From positions 241,252 through 305,251 of the forward strand of contig CAQOGY010000004.1 of assembly GCA_948847595.1 (NCBI GenBank): a stretch of DNA of 64,000 nucleotides. Reading direction: 5' to 3'. Below the pieces are notes generated by a model. The model was not told where the DNA came from. It was given only the letters and a program-made list of their open reading frames with translations, and searched no databases. Origin of the DNA: an uncultured Bacteroides sp. GTDB taxonomy: Bacteria; Bacteroidota; Bacteroidia; Bacteroidales; Bacteroidaceae. The position numbers and the translations under genes were made by a program. The stretch's first letter is position 1. Each line of letters opens with the position of its first letter. Below are positions 20,743-28,810 of the stretch, piece after piece.

Positions 20743-22146
20743 TTATTTATATCCGGCAGCTTTAGCTATCCGTTTCGGAATTTCCGTATTGTCAATCTTC
20801 TCACCGAACAGTTGAGAACCGGCACCGATGGCAAATACCGGCACATAACCGGCAGAGTGACCGCCGCTTACCCAGCCTACCATAGATATCTGGTCCATTA
20901 CTTCTTTAGCGCGTGCAGCCATCGGCTCGCTCTTAGAGTACATGCTTTCGGCAAATACCACTTTATTTCTGACAAAGGATTGTTCGAACTCGTCACGCAG
21001 CTTCTTTTCCTGTTCCCAGGAAATAGGGAACTGTTTCCAGAAGCCCATTTCTTCACCCAGGAATTCTTTCATGTCTTCCCAAGTCACTTTGTTGCCTTTT
21101 GATTTTCTTAGTTCGCTGATACGTCTGGACAATCCGTCAGCAGAATGTTTTTGATATTGCAATGCTTTCAGGTTCAACGCATATTTGCCTGTACCTAGTA
21201 CGATACCACCGGTTTCGTGGTCGGCCGTAACAACGATCAGTGTTTCTTTCGGATGTTTCTTGTAGAATTCGTAAGCTACTTTGATAGCGTCATCCATGTC
21301 CTTTACTTCATTGAATACGGTAGCGGCGTCATTACCGTGGCAAGCCCAGTCAATCTTTCCACCTTCTACCATTAAGAAGAATCCTTTGTTCTTGCCTTTG
21401 GTCAGGAAGTCGATTGCGCTTTCTGTGATTTGGGCGAGAGTCAAGTCGTCGCTTTTACGGTCGATAGCATAAGGCAGGCAGGATGGATCTTTGCCTTCTT
21501 CCTGTATCAGGATCATTTTGCCGGCATCCTTGCTTTTGGCTTTATAATCGCTGTAGCCACGTGCTACGGTGTAACCTGCTTCTTCGAAAATAGGGAAGAT
21601 GTTGGGAGCGTCTTTCTTGTCATACGTCTTGTCCGGTTTCAGAAAACCACCGCCTGCATAGAAGTCAAAGTTTGCTTTTGTCAGGTCGACAGCGATTTCA
21701 TAATTCATATTACGGTCTGCCTGATGAGCGTAGAAAGCGGCAGGAGTGGCGTGGTCTACGCTGACGGAAGTAGTGACACCTACTTTCTTTCCGGCCTTCT
21801 TGGCTTTTTCGGCTACGGTTTCAATCGGGTTTTTGTCTTCTCCTACAGAGATGGCACTGTTGTAGGTCTTCTTTCCGGTAGCGAGTGCAGTACCCGCAGC
21901 GGCAGAGTCGGTAACAGAGTTTGTCGCGGAGAAAGTGGTTGCCATCGTTGCTACCGGAAATTGGGTGAACAATAAAGGTTCAACGCCGATGCGCCCGTTT
22001 TGCAGTTCTGCCTGATACATCTCTGTACCATTTACCTGATTGACTCCCATTCCGTCTCCGATGAAATAGAATACATACTTTGCCTGCTGACCGTTGGCTG
22101 CAACGGAAATAAGGACAAAGAGCAGTGTGTAAATCAACTTTTTCAT
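20743..22146 (-). CDS. Alkaline phosphatase, secreted
   Basis: This 467-residue PhoA-type alkaline phosphatase has a cleavable signal peptide (LISVAANGQQ). The metal-binding aspartate is in FIGDGMG, and the catalytic serine is in VTDSAAAGTALATGKKT. Later come the metal ligands in VEGGKIDWACHGND, VTADHETGG and SGGHSAGYVP. It releases phosphate from esters in the periplasm or at the surface. It is monocistronic or weakly linked to efp, which lies 103 bases upstream, and is convergent with susR. Confidence 0.93.
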   Translation of the reverse strand: MKKLIYTLLFVLISVAANGQQAKYVFYFIGDGMGVNQVNGTEMYQAELQNGRIGVEPLLFTQFPVATMATTFSATNSVTDSAAAGTALATGKKTYNSAISVGEDKNPIETVAEKAKKAGKKVGVTTSVSVDHATPAAFYAHQADRNMNYEIAVDLTKANFDFYAGGGFLKPDKTYDKKDAPNIFPIFEEAGYTVARGYSDYKAKSKDAGKMILIQEEGKDPSCLPYAIDRKSDDLTLAQITESAIDFLTKGKNKGFFLMVEGGKIDWACHGNDAATVFNEVKDMDDAIKVAYEFYKKHPKETLIVVTADHETGGIVLGTGKYALNLKALQYQKHSADGLSRRISELRKSKGNKVTWEDMKEFLGEEMGFWKQFPISWEQEKKLRDEFEQSFVRNKVVFAESMYSKSEPMAARAKEVMDQISMVGWVSGGHSAGYVPVFAIGAGSQLFGEKIDNTEIPKRIAKAAGYK

Positions 22147-22180
22147 TCTTTTGTATCTTAATATTAGGGTTAGTGATGGA

Positions 22181-22188
22181 CAAAGGTA
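22181..22188 (-). promoter_or_regulatory. Putative -7 element for alkaline phosphatase
   Basis: Leftward TACCTTTG fits TAnnTTTG, 34 bases before the start codon. A TTTG exists upstream, but at 25 bases rather than about 20. Confidence 0.45.
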
Positions 22189-22249
22189 ATAAAAAACGGT
22201 GGAAGTGCCGAAGCAAATCCACCGTTTCTTTATGTCATTTGTATGACAT

Positions 22250-22816
22250 TTATGCTTTTACGCGTCCTACGTAAGAACCGTCACGAGTGTCGATTTCAAT
22301 TGTTTCACCTTCGCTGATGAACAAAGGCACACGTACTGTTGCACCTGATTCTACGGTAGCAGGTTTCAGTGTGTTGGTGGCTGTATCACCTTTCATTCCC
22401 GGTTCTGTATAAGTAACCTTCATCTGAACTTTGATCGGCATGTCTGCATAAAGTACAGTTTCGGTAGAAGCGTCAGAAACAACGTCCAGCACTGCACCTT
22501 CGAGCAAGAAGTCTACACCATTGATCAGGTCGTGAGCGATGGGGTGTTGGTCAAAAGTTTCCTGGTTCATGAAGATATAGTCTTCTCCTTCTTTATACAG
22601 GAATTGGTATGGACGACGTTCAACGCGTACATCTTCCAGTTTTTCACCGATATTGAAACGGCGTTCGAGAACATAACCGCTTACTACGTCTTTCAGCTTG
22701 GTACGCATAAATGTGTTACCTTTACCTGGTTTTACATGCAGGAATTCTATACAGAAATAGAGCTTTCCGTCCATACGGATACAAGTTCCGTTTTTGATGT
22801 CTTGAGCATTAATCAT
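22250..22816 (-). CDS. efp: Translation elongation factor P
   Basis: This 188-residue protein has the three beta-barrel domains of EF-P, which relieves ribosome stalling at polyproline. The loop tip VKPGKGNTF carries a lysine at position 32, the site modified in many EF-Ps. The C-terminal signature region ends in IDTRDGSYVGRVKA. No epmA/epmB-type modification genes are visible nearby. It has its own divergent promoter opposite rpmH. Confidence 0.96.
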   Translation of the reverse strand: MINAQDIKNGTCIRMDGKLYFCIEFLHVKPGKGNTFMRTKLKDVVSGYVLERRFNIGEKLEDVRVERRPYQFLYKEGEDYIFMNQETFDQHPIAHDLINGVDFLLEGAVLDVVSDASTETVLYADMPIKVQMKVTYTEPGMKGDTATNTLKPATVESGATVRVPLFISEGETIEIDTRDGSYVGRVKA

Positions 22817-22874
22817 ACTGCTGTTTTTCTTTTTATATTATTGTAATTTAATTGTTTTCACAGGAAATCGAGTG

Positions 22875-22906
22875 CAAAAGTAATCTAAATCGGTAAAAAA
22901 CACAAA
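22875..22906 (-). promoter_or_regulatory. efp promoter
   Basis: Leftward TTTG (-33, 22906-22903) and TACTTTTG (-7, 22882-22875) are separated by 20 bases, a full match to the Bacteroidetes housekeeping promoter, 58 bases before the start codon. Confidence 0.75.
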
Positions 22907-22933
22907 AACTTTTGAGCAAAAATGAGTTATCTC

Positions 22934-22964
22934 TTGGTTAATTTAAAAAAAGTGCCTATTTTTG
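22934..22964 (+). promoter_or_regulatory. rpmH promoter
   Basis: TTGG at 22934-22937 and TATTTTTG at 22957-22964 with a 19-base spacer match the -33/-7 pattern, 44 bases before rpmH and back-to-back with the efp promoter. Confidence 0.7.
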
Positions 22965-23008
22965 CAGCCCGATTACGTAGAATAATAACATAAAAACAAG
23001 ATACAGTA

Positions 23009-23170
23009 ATGAAAAGAACATTTCAACCCTCTAACAGAAAGAGAAAGAACAAACACGGTTTCCGTGAGAGAATGGCATCCGCTAACGGTCGTAGAGTGTT
23101 AGCAGCCCGCCGTGCAAAAGGCAGAAAGAAACTGACTGTTTCTGATGAGTACAACGGACAGAAGTGGTAA
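23009..23170 (+). CDS. rpmH: Ribosomal protein bL34
   Basis: This 53-residue, strongly basic protein begins MKRTFQPSNRKRKNKHGFRE and continues RMASANGRRVLAARRAKGRKKL, the nearly invariant L34 sequence. A short C-terminal tail, TVSDEYNGQKW, is typical of Bacteroidetes L34. It is a component of the large ribosomal subunit. It has its own promoter and terminator, so it is a single-gene unit; rnpA is not adjacent here. Confidence 0.97.
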   Translation: MKRTFQPSNRKRKNKHGFRERMASANGRRVLAARRAKGRKKLTVSDEYNGQKW

Positions 23171-23185
23171 TCATCACTCAGAAAC

Positions 23186-23219
23186 AAAAAAGGCGGAGTT
23201 TAAAACTTCGCCTTTTTTG
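23186..23219 (+). terminator. rpmH terminator
   Basis: AAAAAAGGCGGAGT pairs with ACTTCGCCTTTTTT (one G-T type mismatch), giving a stem that ends in six T, 15 bases after the rpmH stop. It is a symmetric, probably bidirectional terminator. Confidence 0.9.
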
Positions 23220-23339
23220 TTTGCTTCTATTTCCATTAAAGTTGGTTATAACTTCCTTTTTATGATAAAAAGTACAGGACTCTTGGCACAGTAGTTAAAT
23301 AGAGTATTAAATAATGTTTAATGGAATGCTCTTTGTCAC

Positions 23340-23516
23340 TTTTTAGCTTTCTTTGTCACAGATCATAGACGGAATATATGCGACAGACGGTTGTGCTCAG
23401 AGAATCCGGAAGCCGCATTCCAGAATATAAGGTTGTTGAAATCTATAGGAGTGGGGAATATAGTTGCAACAATTGTGGTGATGACAGGTGTCCTTGCATT
23501 TATGCAGGGACATTTT
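23340..23516 (+). ncRNA. Possible structured non-coding RNA in the rpmH-PASTA gap
   Basis: The 412-bp gap has no gene but contains three potential hairpins in a row: GAATCCGG-AAG-CCGCATTC (23402-23420, one C-C mismatch), TTGTTGAAATCTATA with TATAGTTGCAACAA (23433-23472), and a terminator-like TGTCCTTGCA/TGCAGGGACA followed by TTTT (23489-23516). The direct repeat CTTTGTCAC occurs twice near 23331-23358. I see no clean TAnnTTTG promoter, so this may simply be spacer. A 6S-type RNA is one possibility that I cannot confirm by eye. Confidence 0.25.
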
Positions 23517-23552
23517 CATTGCCCACTATTCCGAAATTCAACTAATTTGTAG

Positions 23553-23560
23553 TATCTTTG
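23553..23560 (+). promoter_or_regulatory. Putative -7 element for the PASTA-rluD-ddl operon
   Basis: TATCTTTG matches TAnnTTTG and lies 22 bases before the PASTA gene start. The -33 region is weak. Confidence 0.55.
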
Positions 23561-23582
23561 GCGCGGATTAACAGCAAAGCGT

Positions 23583-24233
23583 ATGACAATCAAAGAATTC
23601 TTTTCTTTTAAAACAAATAAATATTTCTGGGTGAATATCCTTGTCATGATTGTGGCAGTGGTGCTGATTGTGTTCGGCGTGATGAAATGGCTGGATGTTT
23701 ATACTCGTCACGGTGAGGCGGTGGTTGTGCCCGATGTAAAAGGGATGACTGTGGATGAAGCTTCAAAAATGTTCCGCAATCACGGATTGGTATGTGTCGT
23801 TTCCGATTCTAATTATGTGAAGAATATGGCAGCTGGCATTGTACTTGATGTCAACCCGGGAATCGGACAAAAAGTGAAAGAAGGCCGCACCATTTACTTG
23901 ACTATCAATACACTGAGTATTCCTTTGCGTGCTGTTCCCGATGTGGCGGACAACAGTTCTCTGCGCCAGGCACAGGCGAAAGTGCTTGCTGCCGGATTCA
24001 AGCTGACCGAGATTCAGTTGATGAACGGTGAGAAGGACTGGGTGTACGGCATTAAATATCAGGGGCGCTCATTGAATGCGGGAGATAAAGTACCTTTGGG
24101 AGCTGCATTGACACTGATGGTAGGAAACGGAGAAAACGAACCGTTGGAAAGCGACTCCATGGAAAATGTTGAAGGGGCAGATGAACCTGTTTCCTCAGAA
24201 TCCTCTTCAAGTCAGGATGATAGTTGGTTTTAA
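23583..24233 (+). CDS. PASTA domain membrane protein
   Basis: This 216-residue protein has a short cytoplasmic start, one transmembrane helix (WVNILVMIVAVVLIVFGVMKW, about 18-38) and then two or three PASTA modules, seen as VVPDVKGMTVDEASKMFRNHGL and VPDVADNSSLRQAQAKVLAAGF. A Ser/Asp/Glu-rich tail follows (SSESSSSQDDSWF). PASTA modules bind muropeptides or penicillin-binding protein partners. Here they are not fused to a kinase or transpeptidase. It is followed after 25 bases by an rluD-type gene and then ddl, so a wall-related role is plausible but unproven. Confidence 0.85.
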   Translation: MTIKEFFSFKTNKYFWVNILVMIVAVVLIVFGVMKWLDVYTRHGEAVVVPDVKGMTVDEASKMFRNHGLVCVVSDSNYVKNMAAGIVLDVNPGIGQKVKEGRTIYLTINTLSIPLRAVPDVADNSSLRQAQAKVLAAGFKLTEIQLMNGEKDWVYGIKYQGRSLNAGDKVPLGAALTLMVGNGENEPLESDSMENVEGADEPVSSESSSSQDDSWF

Positions 24234-24258
24234 TTGATAAATAACGAAACAGATTCAC

Positions 24259-25332
24259 ATGATCGAGGAAGAACTTCCGGATGAACTGGAGAATGATTTG
24301 GATGATATAGAACCTGTCGGTGACGACTCCCAGCTTTACGAACATTTTCGGGTGGTCGTAGACAAGGGACAGGCGATGGTCAGAGTCGACAAATATCTGT
24401 TCGAACGTATTGTCAATGCTTCGCGCAACCGTATTCAGAAGGCTGCCGAAGATGGATTCGTCATGGCTAACGGTAAGCCGGTGAAGAGCAGCTACAAGGT
24501 TAAGCCGCTCGATGTCATTACCGTCATGATGGACCGTCCTCGTTATGAGAACGAGATTATTCCCGAAAATATCCCCCTTAATATCGTTTACGAAGATCCA
24601 TATGTAATGGTAGTGAACAAGCCTGCGGGACTGGTAGTACATCCGGGACACGGAAACTATCACGGTACGCTTGTCAATGCGCTGGCATGGCACATGAAAG
24701 ATATTCCCGAATATGATGCCAATGACCCGCACGTCGGCCTGGTCCACCGGATTGATAAAGATACGTCCGGTCTGCTGGTGATTGCCAAGACGCCGGATGC
24801 CAAGACCAACCTCGGAATACAATTCTTTAATAAGACGACCAAACGCAGATACCGTGCCCTTGTCTGGGGAAATGTGGAACAGGATGAAGGCACGATTGTA
24901 GGCAGTATCGCCCGTAATCCGAAAGACCGGATGCAGATGGCGGTTATGTCCGACCCGTCGATGGGCAAGCACGCGGTCACTCATTATCGGGTGCTTGAAC
25001 GGCTGGGATATGTCACGCTGGTAGAGTGCATACTCGAAACCGGACGTACTCATCAGATTCGTGTCCACATGAAACATATCGGGCATGTACTTTTCAATGA
25101 CGAACGCTATGGCGGTCACGAAATTCTGAAAGGTACTCACTTTAGTAAATACAAACAATTTGTAAATAATTGCTTTGACACTTGTCCCCGGCAGGCTCTG
25201 CATGCCATGACATTGGGGTTCGTACATCCCGTCACAGGCGAAGAGATGTACTTTACTTCCGAACTTCCGGATGACATGACCCAGCTTATCGAGAAGTGGC
25301 GAGGCTATATAAGTAACAGAGAAATAGAATGA
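24259..25332 (+). CDS. rluD: RluD-type 23S rRNA pseudouridine synthase
   Basis: This 357-residue RluA/RluD family enzyme isomerises uridines in 23S rRNA. An acidic N-terminal tail precedes an S4 RNA-binding domain (VRVDKYLFERIVNASRNRIQKAAEDG, about 36-95). The catalytic domain carries the signature VHRIDKDTSGLLVIAKT with the catalytic aspartate, then GRTHQIRVHMKHIGH. Its stop overlaps the ddl start (ATGA), showing translational coupling. The exact target uridines are inferred from the family only. Confidence 0.9.
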   Translation: MIEEELPDELENDLDDIEPVGDDSQLYEHFRVVVDKGQAMVRVDKYLFERIVNASRNRIQKAAEDGFVMANGKPVKSSYKVKPLDVITVMMDRPRYENEIIPENIPLNIVYEDPYVMVVNKPAGLVVHPGHGNYHGTLVNALAWHMKDIPEYDANDPHVGLVHRIDKDTSGLLVIAKTPDAKTNLGIQFFNKTTKRRYRALVWGNVEQDEGTIVGSIARNPKDRMQMAVMSDPSMGKHAVTHYRVLERLGYVTLVECILETGRTHQIRVHMKHIGHVLFNDERYGGHEILKGTHFSKYKQFVNNCFDTCPRQALHAMTLGFVHPVTGEEMYFTSELPDDMTQLIEKWRGYISNREIE

Positions 25333-26303
25333 AACGCACAATTGCTATCGTAGCCGGAGGTGACACCTCCGAATTTCATGTATCCCTGCGTAGTGCACAG
25401 GGAATATATTCCTTCATAGATAAGGAAAAGTACACACTGTACATTGTCGAGATGCAGGGGACCCGTTGGGAAGTACAATTGCCGGATGGTGCAAAAGCAC
25501 CGGTAGACCGCAATGATTTCAGCTTTATGCTGGGAACGGAAAAGATCAGGTTTGACTTTGCCTATATTACCATTCACGGTACTCCGGGCGAAGACGGCCG
25601 TCTTCAGGGATACTTTGACATGATGCACATACCATACTCTTGTTGCGGGGTGCTGGCTGCGGCGATCACCTATGACAAGTTTACCTGCAACCAATACCTG
25701 AAAGCCTTCGGAGTGCGTATTGCAGAATCGTTGCTATTGCGTCAGGGACAATCGGTTTCCGACGAAGATGTGATGGAAAAGATCGGTTTGCCTTGTTTCA
25801 TCAAGCCGAGTCTGGGCGGTTCGAGCTTCGGCGTAACAAAGGTTAAGACGAAAGAACAAATACAGCCGGCCATTGTTAAGGCCTTTGAAGAAGCCCAGGA
25901 AGTGCTCGTAGAAGCATTTATGGAAGGAACGGAGCTGACCTGCGGCTGCTATAAAACCAAAGACAAGACCGTCATCTTCCCGCCTACGGAAGTGGTGACA
26001 CATAATGAGTTCTTTGATTATGATGCAAAATACAATGGTCAGGTAGACGAGATAACTCCTGCACGCATCTCGGACGAACTGACGAATCGCGTGCAAATGC
26101 TGACCTCGGCCATTTATGATATATTGGGCTGTTCCGGTATCATCCGTGTGGATTACATTGTGACAGCCGGCGAAAAGATCAATCTGCTGGAAGTGAATAC
26201 GACTCCGGGGATGACCACTACAAGCTTTATTCCCCAGCAAGTGCGTGCTGCCGGTCTGGATATAAAGGATGTGATGACTGATATAATAGAAAATAAATTT
26301 TAA
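25329..26303 (+). CDS. ddl: D-alanine--D-alanine ligase
   Basis: This 324-residue cytoplasmic ATP-grasp enzyme makes the D-Ala-D-Ala dipeptide for peptidoglycan. Family features are IAIVAGGDTSEFHVSLRSAQ, HGTPGEDGRLQGYFDMMHIPYSCCG (first Ddl signature), CFIKPSLGGSSFGV (ATP binding), VLVEAFMEGTELTCG, and the C-terminal metal-site signature IIRVDYIVTAGEKINLLEVNTTPGMT. It is coupled to rluD by a 4-base overlap and followed by a long inverted repeat. Confidence 0.96.
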   Translation: MKRTIAIVAGGDTSEFHVSLRSAQGIYSFIDKEKYTLYIVEMQGTRWEVQLPDGAKAPVDRNDFSFMLGTEKIRFDFAYITIHGTPGEDGRLQGYFDMMHIPYSCCGVLAAAITYDKFTCNQYLKAFGVRIAESLLLRQGQSVSDEDVMEKIGLPCFIKPSLGGSSFGVTKVKTKEQIQPAIVKAFEEAQEVLVEAFMEGTELTCGCYKTKDKTVIFPPTEVVTHNEFFDYDAKYNGQVDEITPARISDELTNRVQMLTSAIYDILGCSGIIRVDYIVTAGEKINLLEVNTTPGMTTTSFIPQQVRAAGLDIKDVMTDIIENKF

Positions 26304-26405
26304 GTAATAGGTAACAGGTAATAGGTAATAAGTAATAGATATTAAATATTAAATTTGTGTGGGCATAGCGCAGCCTATTACCTATTACTTATTACCTATT
26401 ACCTG
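26304..26405. repeat. Long inverted repeat of GTAATA units (copy 1)
   Basis: A perfect 24-bp stem (26315-26338 with 26382-26405) encloses a 43-base loop. The arms are built of GGTAATA/AGTAATA heptamer-like units. It fills the gap between ddl and the acyltransferase and ends 19 bases before the latter's start, so the transcript would carry a large A-U rich hairpin next to the ribosome-binding region. A related copy lies at 44659-44741. Confidence 0.85.
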
Positions 26406-26424
26406 CCTCTAAACTTCATAGCTT

Positions 26425-27573
26425 ATGGATACTACAGAGTTTGATGAGATTCGTCCTTACAATGATGAGGAACTTCCTCAAATCTTTGAGGAGCTGATTG
26501 CTGATCCTGCTTTTCAGAAGGCGGCTACTGATGCGATACCGAACGTCCCCTTTGAACTTTTGGCGCAGAAAATACGCGCTTGTAAGAGCAAGCTGGATTT
26601 TCAGGAAACATTCTGTTATGGTATTTTATGGAAAATAGCGGCGGACCATACGGATGGGCTGACTCTGGATCATACGGCTGTGCCGGATAAAAGCAAGGCT
26701 TATACATATCTCTCCAATCATCGGGATATTATATTGGATTCGGGCTTCCTCTCTATTTTGCTGATTGATCAGGGAATGGATACGGTAGAGATAGCGATTG
26801 GTGACAATCTGCTGGTTTATCCGTGGATCAAGAAGCTGGTTCGTGTCAACAAATCGTTTATTGTACAACGGGCGCTGACCATGCGGCAGATGCTGGAATC
26901 TTCGGCACGGATGTCCCGTTATATGCATTATACCATTAGTGAGAAGAAGCAGTCCATCTGGATTGCCCAGCGTGAAGGGCGTGCTAAAGACTCGAACGAC
27001 CGTACTCAGGATAGCGTACTGAAGATGCTGGCGATGGGTGGTGAAGGCGACTTGATCGACCGTCTGATGGAGATGAATATCGCTCCTCTTGCCATTTCGT
27101 ACGAATATGATCCCTGTGACTTCCTGAAAGCGCAGGAGTTTCAGTTGAAAAGAGATATAGAAGGATATAAGAAAACCACTCAGGACGATTTGATCAGTAT
27201 GCAGACCGGTCTTTTCGGATATAAAGGGAAGGTTCATTTTCAGACGGCTCCCTGTATCAATGACAGGTTGGCACAGCTGGACCGTTCATTGCCGAAGCAG
27301 GAACTGTTCTCCAGCATATCTGCCTGCATCGACCAGAGGATTCATAGTAACTACCGGATCTATTCGGGTAATTACGTTGCCTATGACTTGCTGAAGGGTA
27401 CATCCGAGTTTGCCGGTCATTACACCCCCGAAGAGAAACTGCGATTTGTTACCTATATCGAGCAACAACTGGGCAAAATAAAGATTCCGAATAAAGACGA
27501 AGACTTTTTGCGTGGAAAATTGTTATTAATGTATGCCAATCCGTTGGTGAACTATTTAGCTGCTTGCCAATGA
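26425..27573 (+). CDS. PlsB/PlsC-like glycerolipid acyltransferase
   Basis: This 382-residue protein has the ordered blocks of glycerol-phosphate acyltransferases: block I YLSNHRDIILDSG, block II GDNLLVYPWIKKLVRVNKSFIVQR, block III IWIAQREGRAKDSNDRTQ and block IV IAPLAISYEYDP. The NH-R-D catalytic histidine is present, although the next conserved Asp lies one residue further on than in HX4D. It probably moves acyl chains onto a glycerol or other polar head group at the inner membrane; the substrate is unknown. Its stop overlaps the start of the next lipoprotein gene by 4 bases. Confidence 0.75.
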   Translation: MDTTEFDEIRPYNDEELPQIFEELIADPAFQKAATDAIPNVPFELLAQKIRACKSKLDFQETFCYGILWKIAADHTDGLTLDHTAVPDKSKAYTYLSNHRDIILDSGFLSILLIDQGMDTVEIAIGDNLLVYPWIKKLVRVNKSFIVQRALTMRQMLESSARMSRYMHYTISEKKQSIWIAQREGRAKDSNDRTQDSVLKMLAMGGEGDLIDRLMEMNIAPLAISYEYDPCDFLKAQEFQLKRDIEGYKKTTQDDLISMQTGLFGYKGKVHFQTAPCINDRLAQLDRSLPKQELFSSISACIDQRIHSNYRIYSGNYVAYDLLKGTSEFAGHYTPEEKLRFVTYIEQQLGKIKIPNKDEDFLRGKLLLMYANPLVNYLAACQ

Positions 27574-28283
27574 ATAAAGTAAAGTTACATACACTCTGGC
27601 TTTTGGGTATGCTTTTCCTGATGACTGCCTGCGGGGATGATGATGATTACTATTATCCTTCTGTGAAGTTGGAATTTGTCACAGTGAAGGCTGGGGCGGA
27701 TGGTCTGATACAGAGTCTGCTTCCTGACAAGGGAGAGCTGTTGACTGTTGCGAAAGACCGTACCGGATCAACCATTTCTCCGAACTCGGCCAGGCGTGTA
27801 ATCAGTAACTATGAAGTAAATCCGGAGGATGCTACGGCTGTCATATACTCATTGCAGTCGGTGGTGGCACCGGAGCCAAAGGGGGCTGACGACCCGGCTT
27901 TTGAAGGCGGACTGAAGTATGATCCGGTAGACGTGACCAGCATTTGGCTGGGGCGTGACTATTTGAATATGATTCTGAACGTGAAGATCAATATCAATAG
28001 TGGCAAACAGCACGTGTTTGGTATGATAGAAGAGAGCGTTGAGGCGGAAGGGGATGAGACAGTCGTTACTTTGTCTCTGTTTCATGATGCGAATGGGGAT
28101 GAGGAGAACTATAATCGTCGTGCTTACATTTCTGTTCCTCTGACGAAATATGTGGATGAAGAAAATCCTCATCAAACCATAAGGATAAAATTCAAGTATC
28201 ATACCACAGATAAAAATGGTGTGGTGGTAGAATCAAGCAAGTATTGTGATCCGGGATTTGAATATGTTCCGGGCGTGAACTGA
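27570..28283 (+). CDS. NigD-like lipoprotein
   Basis: This 237-residue lipoprotein has a signal peptide ending at the lipobox MTAC followed by GDDDDYYYPS, an acidic surface-export type sequence. The body (VKLEFVTVKAGADGLIQSLLPDKGELLTV, an OB-like region, then a beta-rich C-terminus) resembles NigD-like proteins of Bacteroides, whose function is not known. The start overlaps the acyltransferase stop (ATGA), so the two proteins are made together, suggesting an envelope-lipid link. Confidence 0.75.
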   Translation: MNKVKLHTLWLLGMLFLMTACGDDDDYYYPSVKLEFVTVKAGADGLIQSLLPDKGELLTVAKDRTGSTISPNSARRVISNYEVNPEDATAVIYSLQSVVAPEPKGADDPAFEGGLKYDPVDVTSIWLGRDYLNMILNVKININSGKQHVFGMIEESVEAEGDETVVTLSLFHDANGDEENYNRRAYISVPLTKYVDEENPHQTIRIKFKYHTTDKNGVVVESSKYCDPGFEYVPGVN

Positions 28284-28297
28284 TTAAGATAGTACAT

Positions 28298-28690
28298 ATG
28301 TTTAAAATGAATCAATTAGTCGTGGGATTATTTTTATTTCTCTCTTCTCTTTTCTCCTGTCAGCAGAAAGGAGACTTTAAAACGGTGAATGTAGAGGATT
28401 TCGATTCTATCATTCAGGATGAAGAAGTGCAGCGTCTGGATGTTCGTACACTGGCTGAATATTCAGAAGGACATATTGTAAAAACGATCAATATAAATGT
28501 GATGGATGACTCTTTTGCCTCGATGGCGGATTCATTGTTGCAAAAGAACAAACCGGTTGCGTTGTATTGCCGTAGCGGTAAACGAAGCAAGAAAGCTGCG
28601 GCGATCCTTAGTGAAAAAGGATTTAAGGTTGTGGAGCTTGGTAAAGGATTCAATGCCTGGCAGGCGGCAGGAAAGGAGATAGAATACTAA
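28298..28690 (+). CDS. Rhodanese-domain lipoprotein
   Basis: This is a 130-residue protein with an N-terminal signal ending in FSC-QQKGD (lipobox) and a single rhodanese domain. The domain shows VQRLDVRTLAEYSEGHI and the active-site loop LYCRSGKRSKKAA with the catalytic cysteine, ending in VVELGKGFNAWQAAG. It would act in the periplasm, perhaps in sulfur transfer or thiol chemistry. Start could also be Met 4. It follows the NigD-like gene by 14 bases and probably ends the same operon. Confidence 0.9.
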   Translation: MFKMNQLVVGLFLFLSSLFSCQQKGDFKTVNVEDFDSIIQDEEVQRLDVRTLAEYSEGHIVKTININVMDDSFASMADSLLQKNKPVALYCRSGKRSKKAAAILSEKGFKVVELGKGFNAWQAAGKEIEY

Positions 28691-28810
28691 GGTTGTTGCT
28701 GTACGGCTTTTTTCTATCTATTCTAGAATAAATGGTTGCGCTTTACATAAAATTCTGAAGGGATGCAATCGTTATCGTGCTAGTATACAGTTAAATAGAT
28801 GTTGCTATAT

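Noticed and set aside
24052..25341. 429-codon leftward open frame opposite rluD
   Set aside because: It is fully antisense to a conserved pseudouridine synthase gene with clear signatures; it arises from that gene's codon bias.
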